A stretch of DNA of 61,354 nt, from assembly GCA_034679345.1 (NCBI GenBank), contig JAXDAY010000021.1, positions 1-61,354 on the forward strand, given 5' to 3'. The stretch is from JAXDAY01 sp034679345 (GTDB lineage: Bacteria; Eisenbacteria; RBG-16-71-46; CAIMUX01; VGJL01). Each line of letters opens with the position of its first letter. The first letter of the stretch is position 1. Positions 14,989 through 23,481 of this stretch are shown piece by piece. Below the pieces are notes generated by a model. It was not told the DNA's origin. It did not search any database and saw nothing but the letters and a program-made list of their open reading frames with translations. Both the position numbers and the translations under genes were made by a program.

Positions 14989-16782
14989 TCACGAATCCTG
15001 GTGGTCAGACCAGTACTCCTCATAGCGCTTGAAAGCCACCTGTCCACCGAACCGGATGTTATCCTCCACGTCGATGACCAAGCACTCTTCTGTGCCGCCG
15101 AATCGCGGTCCTCGCATACCGCGCCCTATCATCTGCTCGTAGAGGACTGGACTCGCCGTCGGACGGGCAACAACGAGCGCACGGACTCTCGGGGCATCGA
15201 AGCCCGTCGTGAGCACGCCGTAGTTGCAGAGGACGGATACCCTGCCCGCCCGGAACTCCTCGACGAGGAACCGTCGGGTTGCCGCCCGGGTTTCACCAGT
15301 AACGGTCGCTGCAGATCGTCCACGCCTCCGGAGGAGCACCGACATCGCCGTCGCCTGCTCGACAGAGCATCCAAAGAAGAGTGTAGGCCAGCTAGCAGGA
15401 AGAGTGCAGAGCGCCTCCAGTACCCGTCCGTTGCGCGCTCGCTGCTGGCCGAGCGTGGCCAGGAGATCAGGGTGGAAGTCACTGAAACGATCGAAGTAGG
15501 CCCTGTACTTTTGCACGTCGTCGATCGAGATGACCTGGCCATCGTGCTGCAGCACTTGGTGCGTAGGCCGCGACAAGACCTCCCTGGCTCGGAGGGCGGA
15601 TACCGGGTCCTCGCCCAGCCCGGAAGGTGCAAGCAGTCGTCCGTGAAACCTGTTCGCCAGCCGGCGTGTCTCATCCAGCTGGCTCCGGAATGGTGTGGCG
15701 GTCAGGCCCACAAGCGGGATCCGGCTCTGCCCGCCGCGGGCAAGGTCTAGGCCGAGAATGCCCAAGACCTCCGTGTAACTGGGCGCGAGCATCCTGTGTG
15801 CCTCATCAACGACAACCGCTCCGATCTGCTCGGCCATGAGCTGGAACTCGGTGAACCGCTCTAGGGCGCCCCCGTCGGCCTCGTTTCGACCCCGGCAGAT
15901 CGCGTGCAACTCCTGGATGCTTGCCACAACCACACCCGGACATACAGGAATCATCCGGCCGCTTCCCCACAGCCGGTTCACGGTCAGCGTCTCCCTGACC
16001 GAGGAGCGGTGGCCCAAGTCTATCCACACCTCGCGGAATGCCTGAACGGCCTGCTCGCATAGTTCCTCGCTCTGCGCGATCCAGAGGATTCCGGGCCCAC
16101 TCTCGTGCGCGAGACGCCACTCCACCAGCCCTTCGACCGCCGTCCGTGTCTTGCCTGCCCCCGTGGGAAGCGTGAGAATCCCGCGGTTCCGGCCAGGGCC
16201 GCCATCGAGCATCTCAAGCAGCTGCTGCTTGAGATCGCTCTGGAAGTCCTCAAGGTCCGGAAGCGGCACGAAGGGCTCTACGTCCACGCTGTCAGGCTCC
16301 GACGGGATCCCTTCGAGCCCGGCAAACACCACAGGGAACCCTAGGACCCTAACGAAGTGCGCGGGCCAGCCCTTCCCGGCGTGCCATGGCCTGGCAGCGA
16401 TTGCCTCCACCTGGCTCTCACGTCCCTCTCGGCCGCGACACTGCGACGGATGCTCGTGCAGCTGGTCGAGCTCGTCGGCCGACGCGCTCCTTGCCAGGCG
16501 AAGACGCAGTTCCCTCCCCCGGTCCGGTCCAAAGGACAGAAGCTCGGGTCCGGCAAGATCGACGAGGAAGCGGGCGAGGTCCCCGTCGGGAAGCCGCGAT
16601 GGCAGTCGCCCCCCGCCAGGGTGCTCTGTTTCCGCGACAATCCACTCGACCGACTTCCGTCGCCCCCTGCGTACTTGGACCGCGTGGAGCACGTCGCGGA
16701 GATCAGTGGGGGAGAGGCGCCTACCCAGCAGGATAATCGCTGCGTCGCGGTCAATTGCCGTCAGGTCAGCATGCACCGACAT
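14989..16782 (-). CDS. ResIII/DEAH-type SF2 helicase, last gene of the DISARM-like operon
   Basis: A 597-residue protein; the ATG at 16782 has GGAG 9 bases upstream and follows the GHKL stop by 29 bases. Residues 1-170 are an unidentified N-terminal region. SF2 motor motifs follow: PTGAGKT (206-212), VVDEAH (324-329), LTATPFR (360-366), and in lobe 2 GVLTTGFDAP and QMIGRGMRG. This pattern fits the ResIII/UvsW-like branch and lacks the SNF2-style motifs expected of DrmD. It should translocate on or remodel duplex DNA. It ends the operon, after the methylase and second GHKL gene; a helicase-methylase-ATPase trio is also the composition reported for the Hma defence system, so this may be an Hma-like module joined to DISARM. 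Confidence 0.85.
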   Translation of the reverse strand: MSVHADLTAIDRDAAIILLGRRLSPTDLRDVLHAVQVRRGRRKSVEWIVAETEHPGGGRLPSRLPDGDLARFLVDLAGPELLSFGPDRGRELRLRLARSASADELDQLHEHPSQCRGREGRESQVEAIAARPWHAGKGWPAHFVRVLGFPVVFAGLEGIPSEPDSVDVEPFVPLPDLEDFQSDLKQQLLEMLDGGPGRNRGILTLPTGAGKTRTAVEGLVEWRLAHESGPGILWIAQSEELCEQAVQAFREVWIDLGHRSSVRETLTVNRLWGSGRMIPVCPGVVVASIQELHAICRGRNEADGGALERFTEFQLMAEQIGAVVVDEAHRMLAPSYTEVLGILGLDLARGGQSRIPLVGLTATPFRSQLDETRRLANRFHGRLLAPSGLGEDPVSALRAREVLSRPTHQVLQHDGQVISIDDVQKYRAYFDRFSDFHPDLLATLGQQRARNGRVLEALCTLPASWPTLFFGCSVEQATAMSVLLRRRGRSAATVTGETRAATRRFLVEEFRAGRVSVLCNYGVLTTGFDAPRVRALVVARPTASPVLYEQMIGRGMRGPRFGGTEECLVIDVEDNIRFGGQVAFKRYEEYWSDHQDS

Positions 16783-16811
16783 TGCCACGGTCTCCCGGAT
16801 CCGGAATGCCG

Positions 16812-18899
16812 TCAACGTCCGTGGATCGTGGCCCGTGAGCGCTTCCGGGGAAGGAGGATGCGGAGGTTCGCTCCCGTCCGGCGCCGGTCGGTCAGCAGCT
16901 CGATGGCCCCGCCATGAAGCGTGACGATGTGCCTGGCGATGGTCAGCCCCATACCCCGCCCCCCCTCCTTGCACGAGAACAGTGGTTCGAACACGCGCTG
17001 GGCTATCTCCGCCGGGATCCCGGGTCCATTGTCCGAAAAGAGGATCTCGCACCGCTCTTCCGTGGCGTTCACGGCCACGCGGATTCTGGGACGATCGACC
17101 CCGTGTAACCAGTCCAGTGCGTTCATGGTCAGGATGTGAATGAGGCGTGCGAACGACTCGGGCCTCATCTCGACTCGGAGGACGCCACGCCTGGGAGCGT
17201 CGATCATCATCTCCACGGACGCAGCACGCAGGACAGGCTCGAGGAGGTTCCGGCACGTCTCGACCTCACTGGGGACATCAATGGCCCGCCGGCGCCGCGC
17301 CGCCCCCGTCTCCATGGCGGCGAGCATGGCAATGCGCGCAGTGATCGTCCCGGCGAGGTCTTCGACCGACCTCAGAGACGAGACCAGGGGGCGCGACCCC
17401 TTCCCGTTCAGCTGCATCCGAACGTCGCTGCACTGCGCGACGATCTCCTCAAGCAGTGGCTTGACGGCGAGGTGAAGACCGATCGCTGCCTGGCCAAGGG
17501 CAGCTAGGTCGGAGTACCCCTCGACGAACCTGCGCTGCTGTGTAGCGTCGGCATCGAAGGCCTCCCGTGTCCTGGCTGCTACGCGTCTGAGATCCGCTGC
17601 GATGTCCTCGTTCGCGCGACCCGCCAGTCGTTCGAGGGTCTCCGGGATGGCGTCGCGATCGCCCACGCTGCCGTTTCCGCTTCCAATGCTAGAGCCTGAT
17701 GACCCTCGCCTGCACCCTGGATGCCGGATCGCCTGTCGCTCCGCCTCGAGGATCTGTAGCACGAAGTGAATGAGCCGGCGGAGGTCCGCGAAGGCACGGT
17801 TGTGGATCAGGCCCTCCCGGTTGGTCTGGTCCTTCAGCTCGGGATTCCTGTCGTTACCGATCTCGACGAACCCGACTATCTGGTTGTTGCTGAGCCGGAC
17901 CACCGGGTTATTGACGCGTCGCTGATCGAGCCGGAGCCAGTCGTCGTGAGGCTCTCCATACGGCCAGATCCTGAAGCCGTCCCGGTAGACGCTGACACCC
18001 GACCACTCCCTCAGCCAAGCCCGCACCTCGATCCTGGGTCCTATGCGCGCGATCGCGTCGGTTTCCAGGTCAAATGCGTAGATGCGGGTCCGCACCGGGC
18101 CGCACTGGAGCTCGCCCTGTCCGTTCCAGTGATGCTCGACTTGTGACCGACCGTTCACCGAGATTACAATCCCCTCCCGCCCGTCGAAGAAGGCCTCCAC
18201 CCGATAGGGAGCCCGGTCGAGGAGGTCCGGACGCAGCTCGCCGGCATATCGGGGGAACTCGTCGGACTCGATGCGGATCGTGAAGTGGGAGAGGCCGTCG
18301 AACGGGGACACCAGCCGGCCGAGCCGTGTGCAGAGCCGCCTGAACATCCGCTCGGTCCAGGTGGTCCGTAGGCCCGTCATTCTGAGGAGGGTTCCGTGTT
18401 CAGGGATCTGCCTCGCGGGCACCATCTCCCATGGAATCTCGATCTCCGAGAGCATCGCGCTGGTGCTGTCGAACGCGTCCCAGTCGAACACGGCACGGAT
18501 CTCATCCTTCTCACCCACGACACGGGAGACGAGCTCGAGTCCGCGAGCGAGCTTGTCCGTCGCAAAGCGTCCCACGCCCTTCTCTCCGAGAACACGCCGC
18601 CCACGGAGTGTCTTGCGCTCCCCGGGCTGCGTCTTGGCAGGACTGGCCGGCTCCATCCACCGCTTGAACAGCGTCTCAAGATCCAGTCCGCAGCCATCGT
18701 CCTCCACGATGATCTCACCGCCCTCCCCCGTGACGCCGCGGAAATGGAGAGTGACCGAGGAGGCGTCGGCATCATGAGCGTTCTTGACGAGTTCCATCAC
18801 CGCCACTACCTCGTCACTGATCAGCTCCTCACCGATCAACTTCAACAGGCGAGCCCGCGGGCGGAAGATGACGTTACCCAAGCGGCCTCCTTCCGTCAT
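16812..18899 (-). CDS. Two-ATPase GHKL protein 2 (MORC/Hsp90-like plus kinase-like ATPase)
   Basis: A 695-residue protein starting at an ATG inside the upstream stop (ATGA overlap), with GGGAGG before it. The N-terminal GHKL ATPase shows an N-box (MELVKNAHDAD, Asn40), G1 DDGCGL (67-72) and lid GEKGVGRFA (105-113), as in Hsp90, MutL and MORC. A middle region carries YGEPHDDWLRLDQ and TNREGL. The C-terminal histidine-kinase-type ATPase shows LTMNALDWL, DNGPGI and GGRGMGL. The His-Glu pair of protein 1 is not kept; QAAIGLHLAV sits there. No receiver or membrane segment is seen. It is a paralogue of protein 1 at 27380-29605. Likely an ATP-gated clamp or switch in the defence complex; the mechanism is inference. 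Confidence 0.85.
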   Translation of the reverse strand: MTEGGRLGNVIFRPRARLLKLIGEELISDEVVAVMELVKNAHDADASSVTLHFRGVTGEGGEIIVEDDGCGLDLETLFKRWMEPASPAKTQPGERKTLRGRRVLGEKGVGRFATDKLARGLELVSRVVGEKDEIRAVFDWDAFDSTSAMLSEIEIPWEMVPARQIPEHGTLLRMTGLRTTWTERMFRRLCTRLGRLVSPFDGLSHFTIRIESDEFPRYAGELRPDLLDRAPYRVEAFFDGREGIVISVNGRSQVEHHWNGQGELQCGPVRTRIYAFDLETDAIARIGPRIEVRAWLREWSGVSVYRDGFRIWPYGEPHDDWLRLDQRRVNNPVVRLSNNQIVGFVEIGNDRNPELKDQTNREGLIHNRAFADLRRLIHFVLQILEAERQAIRHPGCRRGSSGSSIGSGNGSVGDRDAIPETLERLAGRANEDIAADLRRVAARTREAFDADATQQRRFVEGYSDLAALGQAAIGLHLAVKPLLEEIVAQCSDVRMQLNGKGSRPLVSSLRSVEDLAGTITARIAMLAAMETGAARRRRAIDVPSEVETCRNLLEPVLRAASVEMMIDAPRRGVLRVEMRPESFARLIHILTMNALDWLHGVDRPRIRVAVNATEERCEILFSDNGPGIPAEIAQRVFEPLFSCKEGGRGMGLTIARHIVTLHGGAIELLTDRRRTGANLRILLPRKRSRATIHGR

Positions 18900-21043
18900 G
18901 TCGTGCCTCCCTTCTTCAGCAACCGGACGAAGGACCGGGCGATCGCTTCGGCCATCACGGGGGGAACAGCATTGCCGAGCTGGATCCACTGGTCCGAGGC
19001 GGATCCACAGAAGGCGTAGCCGTCGTGAAACGACTGGACTCTCGCGGCCTCTCGAAGCGTGATGGATCTCGGTTGTGTCGGATGGATGTACCCGTTACCG
19101 TCCTTGGCGAGGTGGGCGACGATCGTCTTGCAGGGGCGATCCCCCCGCAAGCGTGCGTACTTGTCGTCAAAGACATCGCGCCGGTATCGCATGAGATCGG
19201 GACGGCCGTACCGCTCGATCGCGTGGATGCTATCTTCGCCCGGTCTCAGCAGGTTGTAGAGTTCCAGGTCACGCTCGTTGTGGTACCTGACCGTGTGGTT
19301 GAACAGCAGGCACGACTCCCGGACGAGGTTGAACTTGGCGAGATACCTCCGGAACCTCGGGTCAGCCGATGCCGCGCGCGGTTCCCATAGCGACACAACC
19401 TCACCAGAATCGGCCTCGCGCGGCGGCAGGTCATAGATCGCTTCCTCGAGGGTCACGGGAGGCAAGGCGTCGACATCGAAATCCTGACGTTGCTGATCTT
19501 GGTACTCCTCGACCGGCGCCGAAGGCAGCGCCCCAGCCTTCGAGGCCACGAGAAAGTAGCGGATACGATCCTGGGGGATGCCGAAGGCCGCTGCATTTAG
19601 ACGCCAGATTCGTGTACGGTACTTCCCCCGCTGTTCGAGCATGCGTGCCGCGGCTTCAAGGAACGACAGGTTCTGTCGCCTTGCCGACTCCATGCCAGGC
19701 ACGTTCTCCATGAGGAACAGCCTGGGGGAGAGCTCGAGCGCCGCAGCGACCATGTACTCGTACAGATAGTTCCGGTCATCTCCCGTGACCCGGTAGCCAG
19801 TCCGCGTGCTCTTCGATCTGAAGCCCACGTGCGAGAATCCCTGGCAGGGAGGCGCGCCGATCAGGATGTCAACCTTCTTCCTGCCCACCAGCCTTCTGAG
19901 CTCACCAGGCTTGAGCTCCCGGATGTCCCTTCTGGCAAGGCGACTCTCCGGTACCGCGGGATGGTTGAGCCGGTACGTCTTGAGGGCCGCGGCGTCCTGG
20001 TCCAGCGCGAGGAGCACCCTGCCACCAGCAGTCTCGAAGCCCTCCGAGAGGCCTCCGGCGCCGCAGAATAGGTCCACGATCGTGGGTCCACCTTGCTGTT
20101 CCACGCGAAGGGCCTCGGTGCGGCGGAAGTAGCTGCAGAAGTTGCGGATGTCGCAACGCTCGCACAGGGGCCGGGGTGACCTGCAGACTTCACGCCCGTG
20201 CGAGACGAGATTCACGTGCAGGGAATGCCGGAGGTTCGGCGGGATCAGATCGTCGAGGATGACCTGCAGCTTCTTGTGGTCCAGTCCCTCTAGGTTCAGG
20301 CCGAGCTCGCGGTAGGGCCCTAGACGTGCGAGGCACCTCCCCACGTGAGTGTCCACGGGGAAGACCTTCCGACCGAGCGAGTACAGCATGATGCAGTAGG
20401 CGCTCTTCCTCTGGATCTCGGGCAGGGAGCACAGGAATCCGGCCAGCATCTCGTCGCTCCAGCCCCGGGCTGGCTCGAGCGTGCAGCGGCCGAACTCCTT
20501 GCACAGCACCTCGAGGGCGCCGAAGAGACTTGCTGTCTTCTTTCCCGAGAGTCCGCCCGACCGTACGAGCTGCTCCACACGCTCCCGCGGGGCGTCGAGG
20601 AGGTCATCCCACGAGGGAAACACGCTCTTCAGGGTCTCGTAAGTCCGCTGGTACGCCTCCTCCCGCGTCTTCCTCGCGAGAATGATGTAGACCAGCTCAT
20701 CGACCGGATCCTCCTTGTTGCCCAGCGATGGGCTCCCATAGAGGAGCGCGAGCATGCGAGCCAGTTCGCGCAGGTAGCTGAGACCCTCGTCCACGAGCGC
20801 TCGGACGACCTGGTGCGAGCCATCGTGGGAGACGGCGGGGAACATCTTGGGCATGTTGATAACGTGCTCGACCATCCTGCTGCGCCAAGCCTGGACCTCC
20901 GGCGGGAAGCACCGGATCCGATGGTGGAAGTCCCGACGCTCGCGCGGTTCCCAAGGCCAGCCAGATGCCCGACCGTCGAGATCCAGACGCGGGTCGGCAT
21001 CAGTGAGGCGTGTTGACACGGTACTGGCGATCGCCCTGCTCAA
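18896..21043 (-). CDS. Fused HhH-GPD DNA glycosylase and cytosine-C5 DNA methyltransferase (DrmMII-like)
   Basis: A 715-residue protein from a TTG overlapping the DrmC stop (TTGA), with GGGGGAG upstream. Residues ~110-305 are an endonuclease-III-type glycosylase: Lys213 in QRKSA and Asp231 in VDTHVGR are 18 apart, as are the catalytic pair of EndoIII. C287-x6-C294-x2-C297-x5-C303 is an exact 4Fe-4S cluster pattern. Residues ~320-715 are a complete C5 methylase: DLFCGAGG, catalytic Cys400 in GAPPCQGFS, LMENVPGM, QDRIR (491-495), SITLREAARVQSF and QLGNAVPP. The target-recognition region lies about 505-655. In DISARM the methylase marks host DNA. The glycosylase may remove T from T:G mismatches made by 5-methylcytosine deamination, or act on invader DNA; both are inference. 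The fusion is unusual. Confidence 0.92.
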   Translation of the reverse strand: MSRAIASTVSTRLTDADPRLDLDGRASGWPWEPRERRDFHHRIRCFPPEVQAWRSRMVEHVINMPKMFPAVSHDGSHQVVRALVDEGLSYLRELARMLALLYGSPSLGNKEDPVDELVYIILARKTREEAYQRTYETLKSVFPSWDDLLDAPRERVEQLVRSGGLSGKKTASLFGALEVLCKEFGRCTLEPARGWSDEMLAGFLCSLPEIQRKSAYCIMLYSLGRKVFPVDTHVGRCLARLGPYRELGLNLEGLDHKKLQVILDDLIPPNLRHSLHVNLVSHGREVCRSPRPLCERCDIRNFCSYFRRTEALRVEQQGGPTIVDLFCGAGGLSEGFETAGGRVLLALDQDAAALKTYRLNHPAVPESRLARRDIRELKPGELRRLVGRKKVDILIGAPPCQGFSHVGFRSKSTRTGYRVTGDDRNYLYEYMVAAALELSPRLFLMENVPGMESARRQNLSFLEAAARMLEQRGKYRTRIWRLNAAAFGIPQDRIRYFLVASKAGALPSAPVEEYQDQQRQDFDVDALPPVTLEEAIYDLPPREADSGEVVSLWEPRAASADPRFRRYLAKFNLVRESCLLFNHTVRYHNERDLELYNLLRPGEDSIHAIERYGRPDLMRYRRDVFDDKYARLRGDRPCKTIVAHLAKDGNGYIHPTQPRSITLREAARVQSFHDGYAFCGSASDQWIQLGNAVPPVMAEAIARSFVRLLKKGGTT

Positions 21044-21750
21044 CGGCGCTCCCCCTTCCTGACCAGGGACGAGAGGACCAGACGGTCGATGCTCCCGGCG
21101 ACGAGGGCGGCGCTTGGACCACGGAGGATCGCTGCCATCTCGTGAGCTCCGACCATCCCCCGGAAGCTCAGGTTGGCCGATCCAATGAGAGCAACCCGGC
21201 GATCCACGACGACGGCTTTCGCGTGAAGCCCCTCGGTGTTCTGATCACTCCTGAAGTCGTACACCTCGACGTTTCCGGCGTGCTCACGCATGAGACGCCC
21301 CAAGAGCGCTTGCGTCTCCGCAGGCTGGTCCCGCAGCTGGTTGAGAACGAACCTGCAGCGCACACCCGTCACGACAGCCCGCTCCAGCTCATCCCAGATT
21401 CGGCCCGAGCCAGGCGTCATGGTGTAGGCCGTGACGAGGATCTCGCGCTCGGCGGACGTGAGCATCTCGGCAAGAACCCGCTCTACGGCCGGAACTCCTC
21501 CCCCGAGCCAGGCCTCCCCGGTCACGGCCAAGGCGACCCTGTCGATGGTCTGCGAGAAGTCCCGCACGCCCATGGCGAGCAGGCCGGCCAGTGCGCTCTC
21601 CCCGCGAGCACTCAATGCTCTCGCCAGCATTGCCGAAAGGCGCCGTGCCCACTCGGGGGGATCCTGTCCTTCGCTCGCAGTCCCGTGGCCTTGCGCCCAT
21701 CTGAAACCTTCCTCGAGGCATGCGCACACGATCGCCACGGGGTCCGTCAT
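21040..21750 (-). CDS. drmC: DISARM protein DrmC, phospholipase-D-like
   Basis: A 236-residue protein starting at an ATG that overlaps the DrmB stop by four bases. The C-terminal half has a single PLD signature, H176-x-K178-x4-D183 followed by IGSANLS (189-195). An LVTAYT strand near 105-110 leads the domain. Single-HKD proteins usually dimerise to form one active site, giving nuclease or lipid phosphodiesterase activity. DrmC is a core DISARM gene but is reported as dispensable for protection in some tests. Position between drmB and the methylase agrees with DISARM class 2. Assignment rests on domain plus neighbours. Confidence 0.85.
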   Translation of the reverse strand: MTDPVAIVCACLEEGFRWAQGHGTASEGQDPPEWARRLSAMLARALSARGESALAGLLAMGVRDFSQTIDRVALAVTGEAWLGGGVPAVERVLAEMLTSAEREILVTAYTMTPGSGRIWDELERAVVTGVRCRFVLNQLRDQPAETQALLGRLMREHAGNVEVYDFRSDQNTEGLHAKAVVVDRRVALIGSANLSFRGMVGAHEMAAILRGPSAALVAGSIDRLVLSSLVRKGERR

Positions 21751-23477
21751 GGCAGGCTTTCCAGCAACAGCAACCTGTCCAGGCCGCGGTTGCGGTGTTC
21801 GCAAGAGGTCTCCGAGACGAGGAGACACGAGTAGCACGCGGCACCCTCGGCCCCGACGGAAGGCGATTCTGCGCAGAGAGGGTCGTTGGAGCACGTCCCG
21901 AGATCCTGAAGGGCTCGCGCGATGACGTGGCCCATCGAGTTGGCAAGGGCAATGAGCCCGCCCAGCGTGCCATCACCGCCGGGCTGGACCGTGTAGAGGA
22001 GGATGCCACCCCTCGCCCTTCCGATCCCGTCGAAGGTCAGATAGGTACGTTCACGGATTGCCGTGGACGAGTAGCCCGAGTCCACAGCGAGCCTGGTCAG
22101 CAGCCGGTGTGACAGGGAATGCCACCATACGTGCACTGGATGGTTGATCAGAACGGGATCACCCGGGCCCGCGAACTGTCGCTGCCACTCCCCCGCCCGG
22201 GTCCCCTGCAGGTCCAGAATCGCGTCCTCGAGGTCGATGAAGATGCCTTCTCCGAATAGCTCCACGCCGGGAAACCATGTGCGACCTCCCCAGCTAAACG
22301 CAACGGGAACGACAGCTCCCATCTGCGGGTCCACCCGCTGGTACCCCCTCTGCACCATCACCATACGGAGGCGGCTCACTGGCGTGACGCGGAACTGAAG
22401 ACGTCCCGTCGGCCCCTGGAACCTCCTGACATCCGCAAGCCTCACCTCGAAGAGCGGTGGTGCGCCCGGCGTTGCCGGTGGCACCGGCGGCGCGCCCTCG
22501 GTTGCTGCTCGAACCAGCCTGTGGAATTCCTCTTCCCTGACCGGACGCGTCGCGCCTTGCTCCTGGTCGAGGAGCTGCTCAAGCGCCTGCTGGATCCCGT
22601 CCCAGGGAGAGCTCCGGAGGAACTCGACGGTCGCTTGCGGAAGTCCCGGGAGATTCTCGACCTCCTCGCTGAAGTTCATCCGGTCGAGCAAACCGCGTCT
22701 CCGAAGCATCCTCCCTATCGACAGGATCTCCCTGTCCTTCAGCACCGCATACAGCCGCGTGGGCATGTCGAGGATAGTCAGTGCGCTGGTCACGAGTGGC
22801 ATGTGAAGATTGGCGGCGCCGCGCTGCATGATCCTGGCCACGGCCGTGCAGCCAGGTGTGCGACCCTGACCGATCTCAGGCTGTCTCCCCGAGCAAGCCC
22901 ACGGGCGACCATAGGCCCGTCCGAAGTTCTCACGTCGGTTGCATTCGGGGCACTCCAGCATCACATGCCTGAGCGCGCGTCCCCCCCCGTGCCAGATGAA
23001 GTGATCGGGCCGACAGCTGCCGCCGCCGGGATGCACGATGTGGTTCCAGCTCACCTCATCGATGTGCCCCGCGCTGCATGCCAGTACAAAACGGATAGCC
23101 GACGCCCCGGAAGCACTGCGCGGACGCCCCGGCGGACAGCGCGGACATCCGTTCTGGACGGGGTACAGGATCTGCACTGGAACGTGCCGAGTGCAGAGGG
23201 CCCAGTACGGAAATCGCTCGGTTGGATAGATCGCCTCGTCGGCCGGAAGCCCGAGCTCCGCGTTGGTGGGAACACGCGCGATTCGAGCTGCCCCAAGCTC
23301 GGCCTGCGATAGCCTATCGTCGACGATCTCGAACTCCTGGGGATCTCGACCGATCTCCTGAAACAGCCGCTCCATCGACTTCACGATCACCGGGCCGGAG
23401 CGCGTTTCCACCATGCTCCCTGGTCCATACGTGATGATGAACTGCGACGGACGCACCTCCTGGTGAGGACGACTCAT
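21747..23477 (-). CDS. drmB: DISARM protein DrmB (DUF1998)
   Basis: A 576-residue protein from an ATG 4 bases past the drmA stop with GGAGGTGA upstream. It opens with RPSQFIITYGPGSMV, the usual DrmB beginning. Cysteine pairs suggest zinc ribbons: C111/C114, C134, C155, C176/C179 and C195. The C-terminal DUF1998 (about 430-576) has HVWWHSLSHRLL, GGILLYTVQPGGDGTLGGL and a CSNDPLC...CYSCLL...C cluster. DrmB forms a complex with DrmA that binds DNA, preferring substrates with a 5' overhang in published work. No catalytic site is visible here. It is conserved with drmA and drmC in the same order and strand. Confidence 0.92.
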   Translation of the reverse strand: MSRPHQEVRPSQFIITYGPGSMVETRSGPVIVKSMERLFQEIGRDPQEFEIVDDRLSQAELGAARIARVPTNAELGLPADEAIYPTERFPYWALCTRHVPVQILYPVQNGCPRCPPGRPRSASGASAIRFVLACSAGHIDEVSWNHIVHPGGGSCRPDHFIWHGGGRALRHVMLECPECNRRENFGRAYGRPWACSGRQPEIGQGRTPGCTAVARIMQRGAANLHMPLVTSALTILDMPTRLYAVLKDREILSIGRMLRRRGLLDRMNFSEEVENLPGLPQATVEFLRSSPWDGIQQALEQLLDQEQGATRPVREEEFHRLVRAATEGAPPVPPATPGAPPLFEVRLADVRRFQGPTGRLQFRVTPVSRLRMVMVQRGYQRVDPQMGAVVPVAFSWGGRTWFPGVELFGEGIFIDLEDAILDLQGTRAGEWQRQFAGPGDPVLINHPVHVWWHSLSHRLLTRLAVDSGYSSTAIRERTYLTFDGIGRARGGILLYTVQPGGDGTLGGLIALANSMGHVIARALQDLGTCSNDPLCAESPSVGAEGAACYSCLLVSETSCEHRNRGLDRLLLLESLP

Positions 23478-23481
23478 CGGT

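Noticed and set aside
14983..15000. Perfect palindrome CAGGATTC-AC-GAATCCTG as an intrinsic terminator
   Set aside because: It overlaps the helicase stop codon and lacks a T-run on the minus strand; noted only as a possible structure.
14715..15047. A small protein gene downstream of the helicase (minus strand)
   Set aside because: The frame overlaps the helicase end, has no ribosome binding site and no domain; codon pattern is not convincing.
14989..16782. DrmD (SNF2) identity for the last helicase of the operon
   Set aside because: Motifs (PTGAGKT, VVDEAH, TATPF, QMIGRGMRG) fit ResIII/UvsW-type helicases and the protein lacks SNF2-specific inserts and size.
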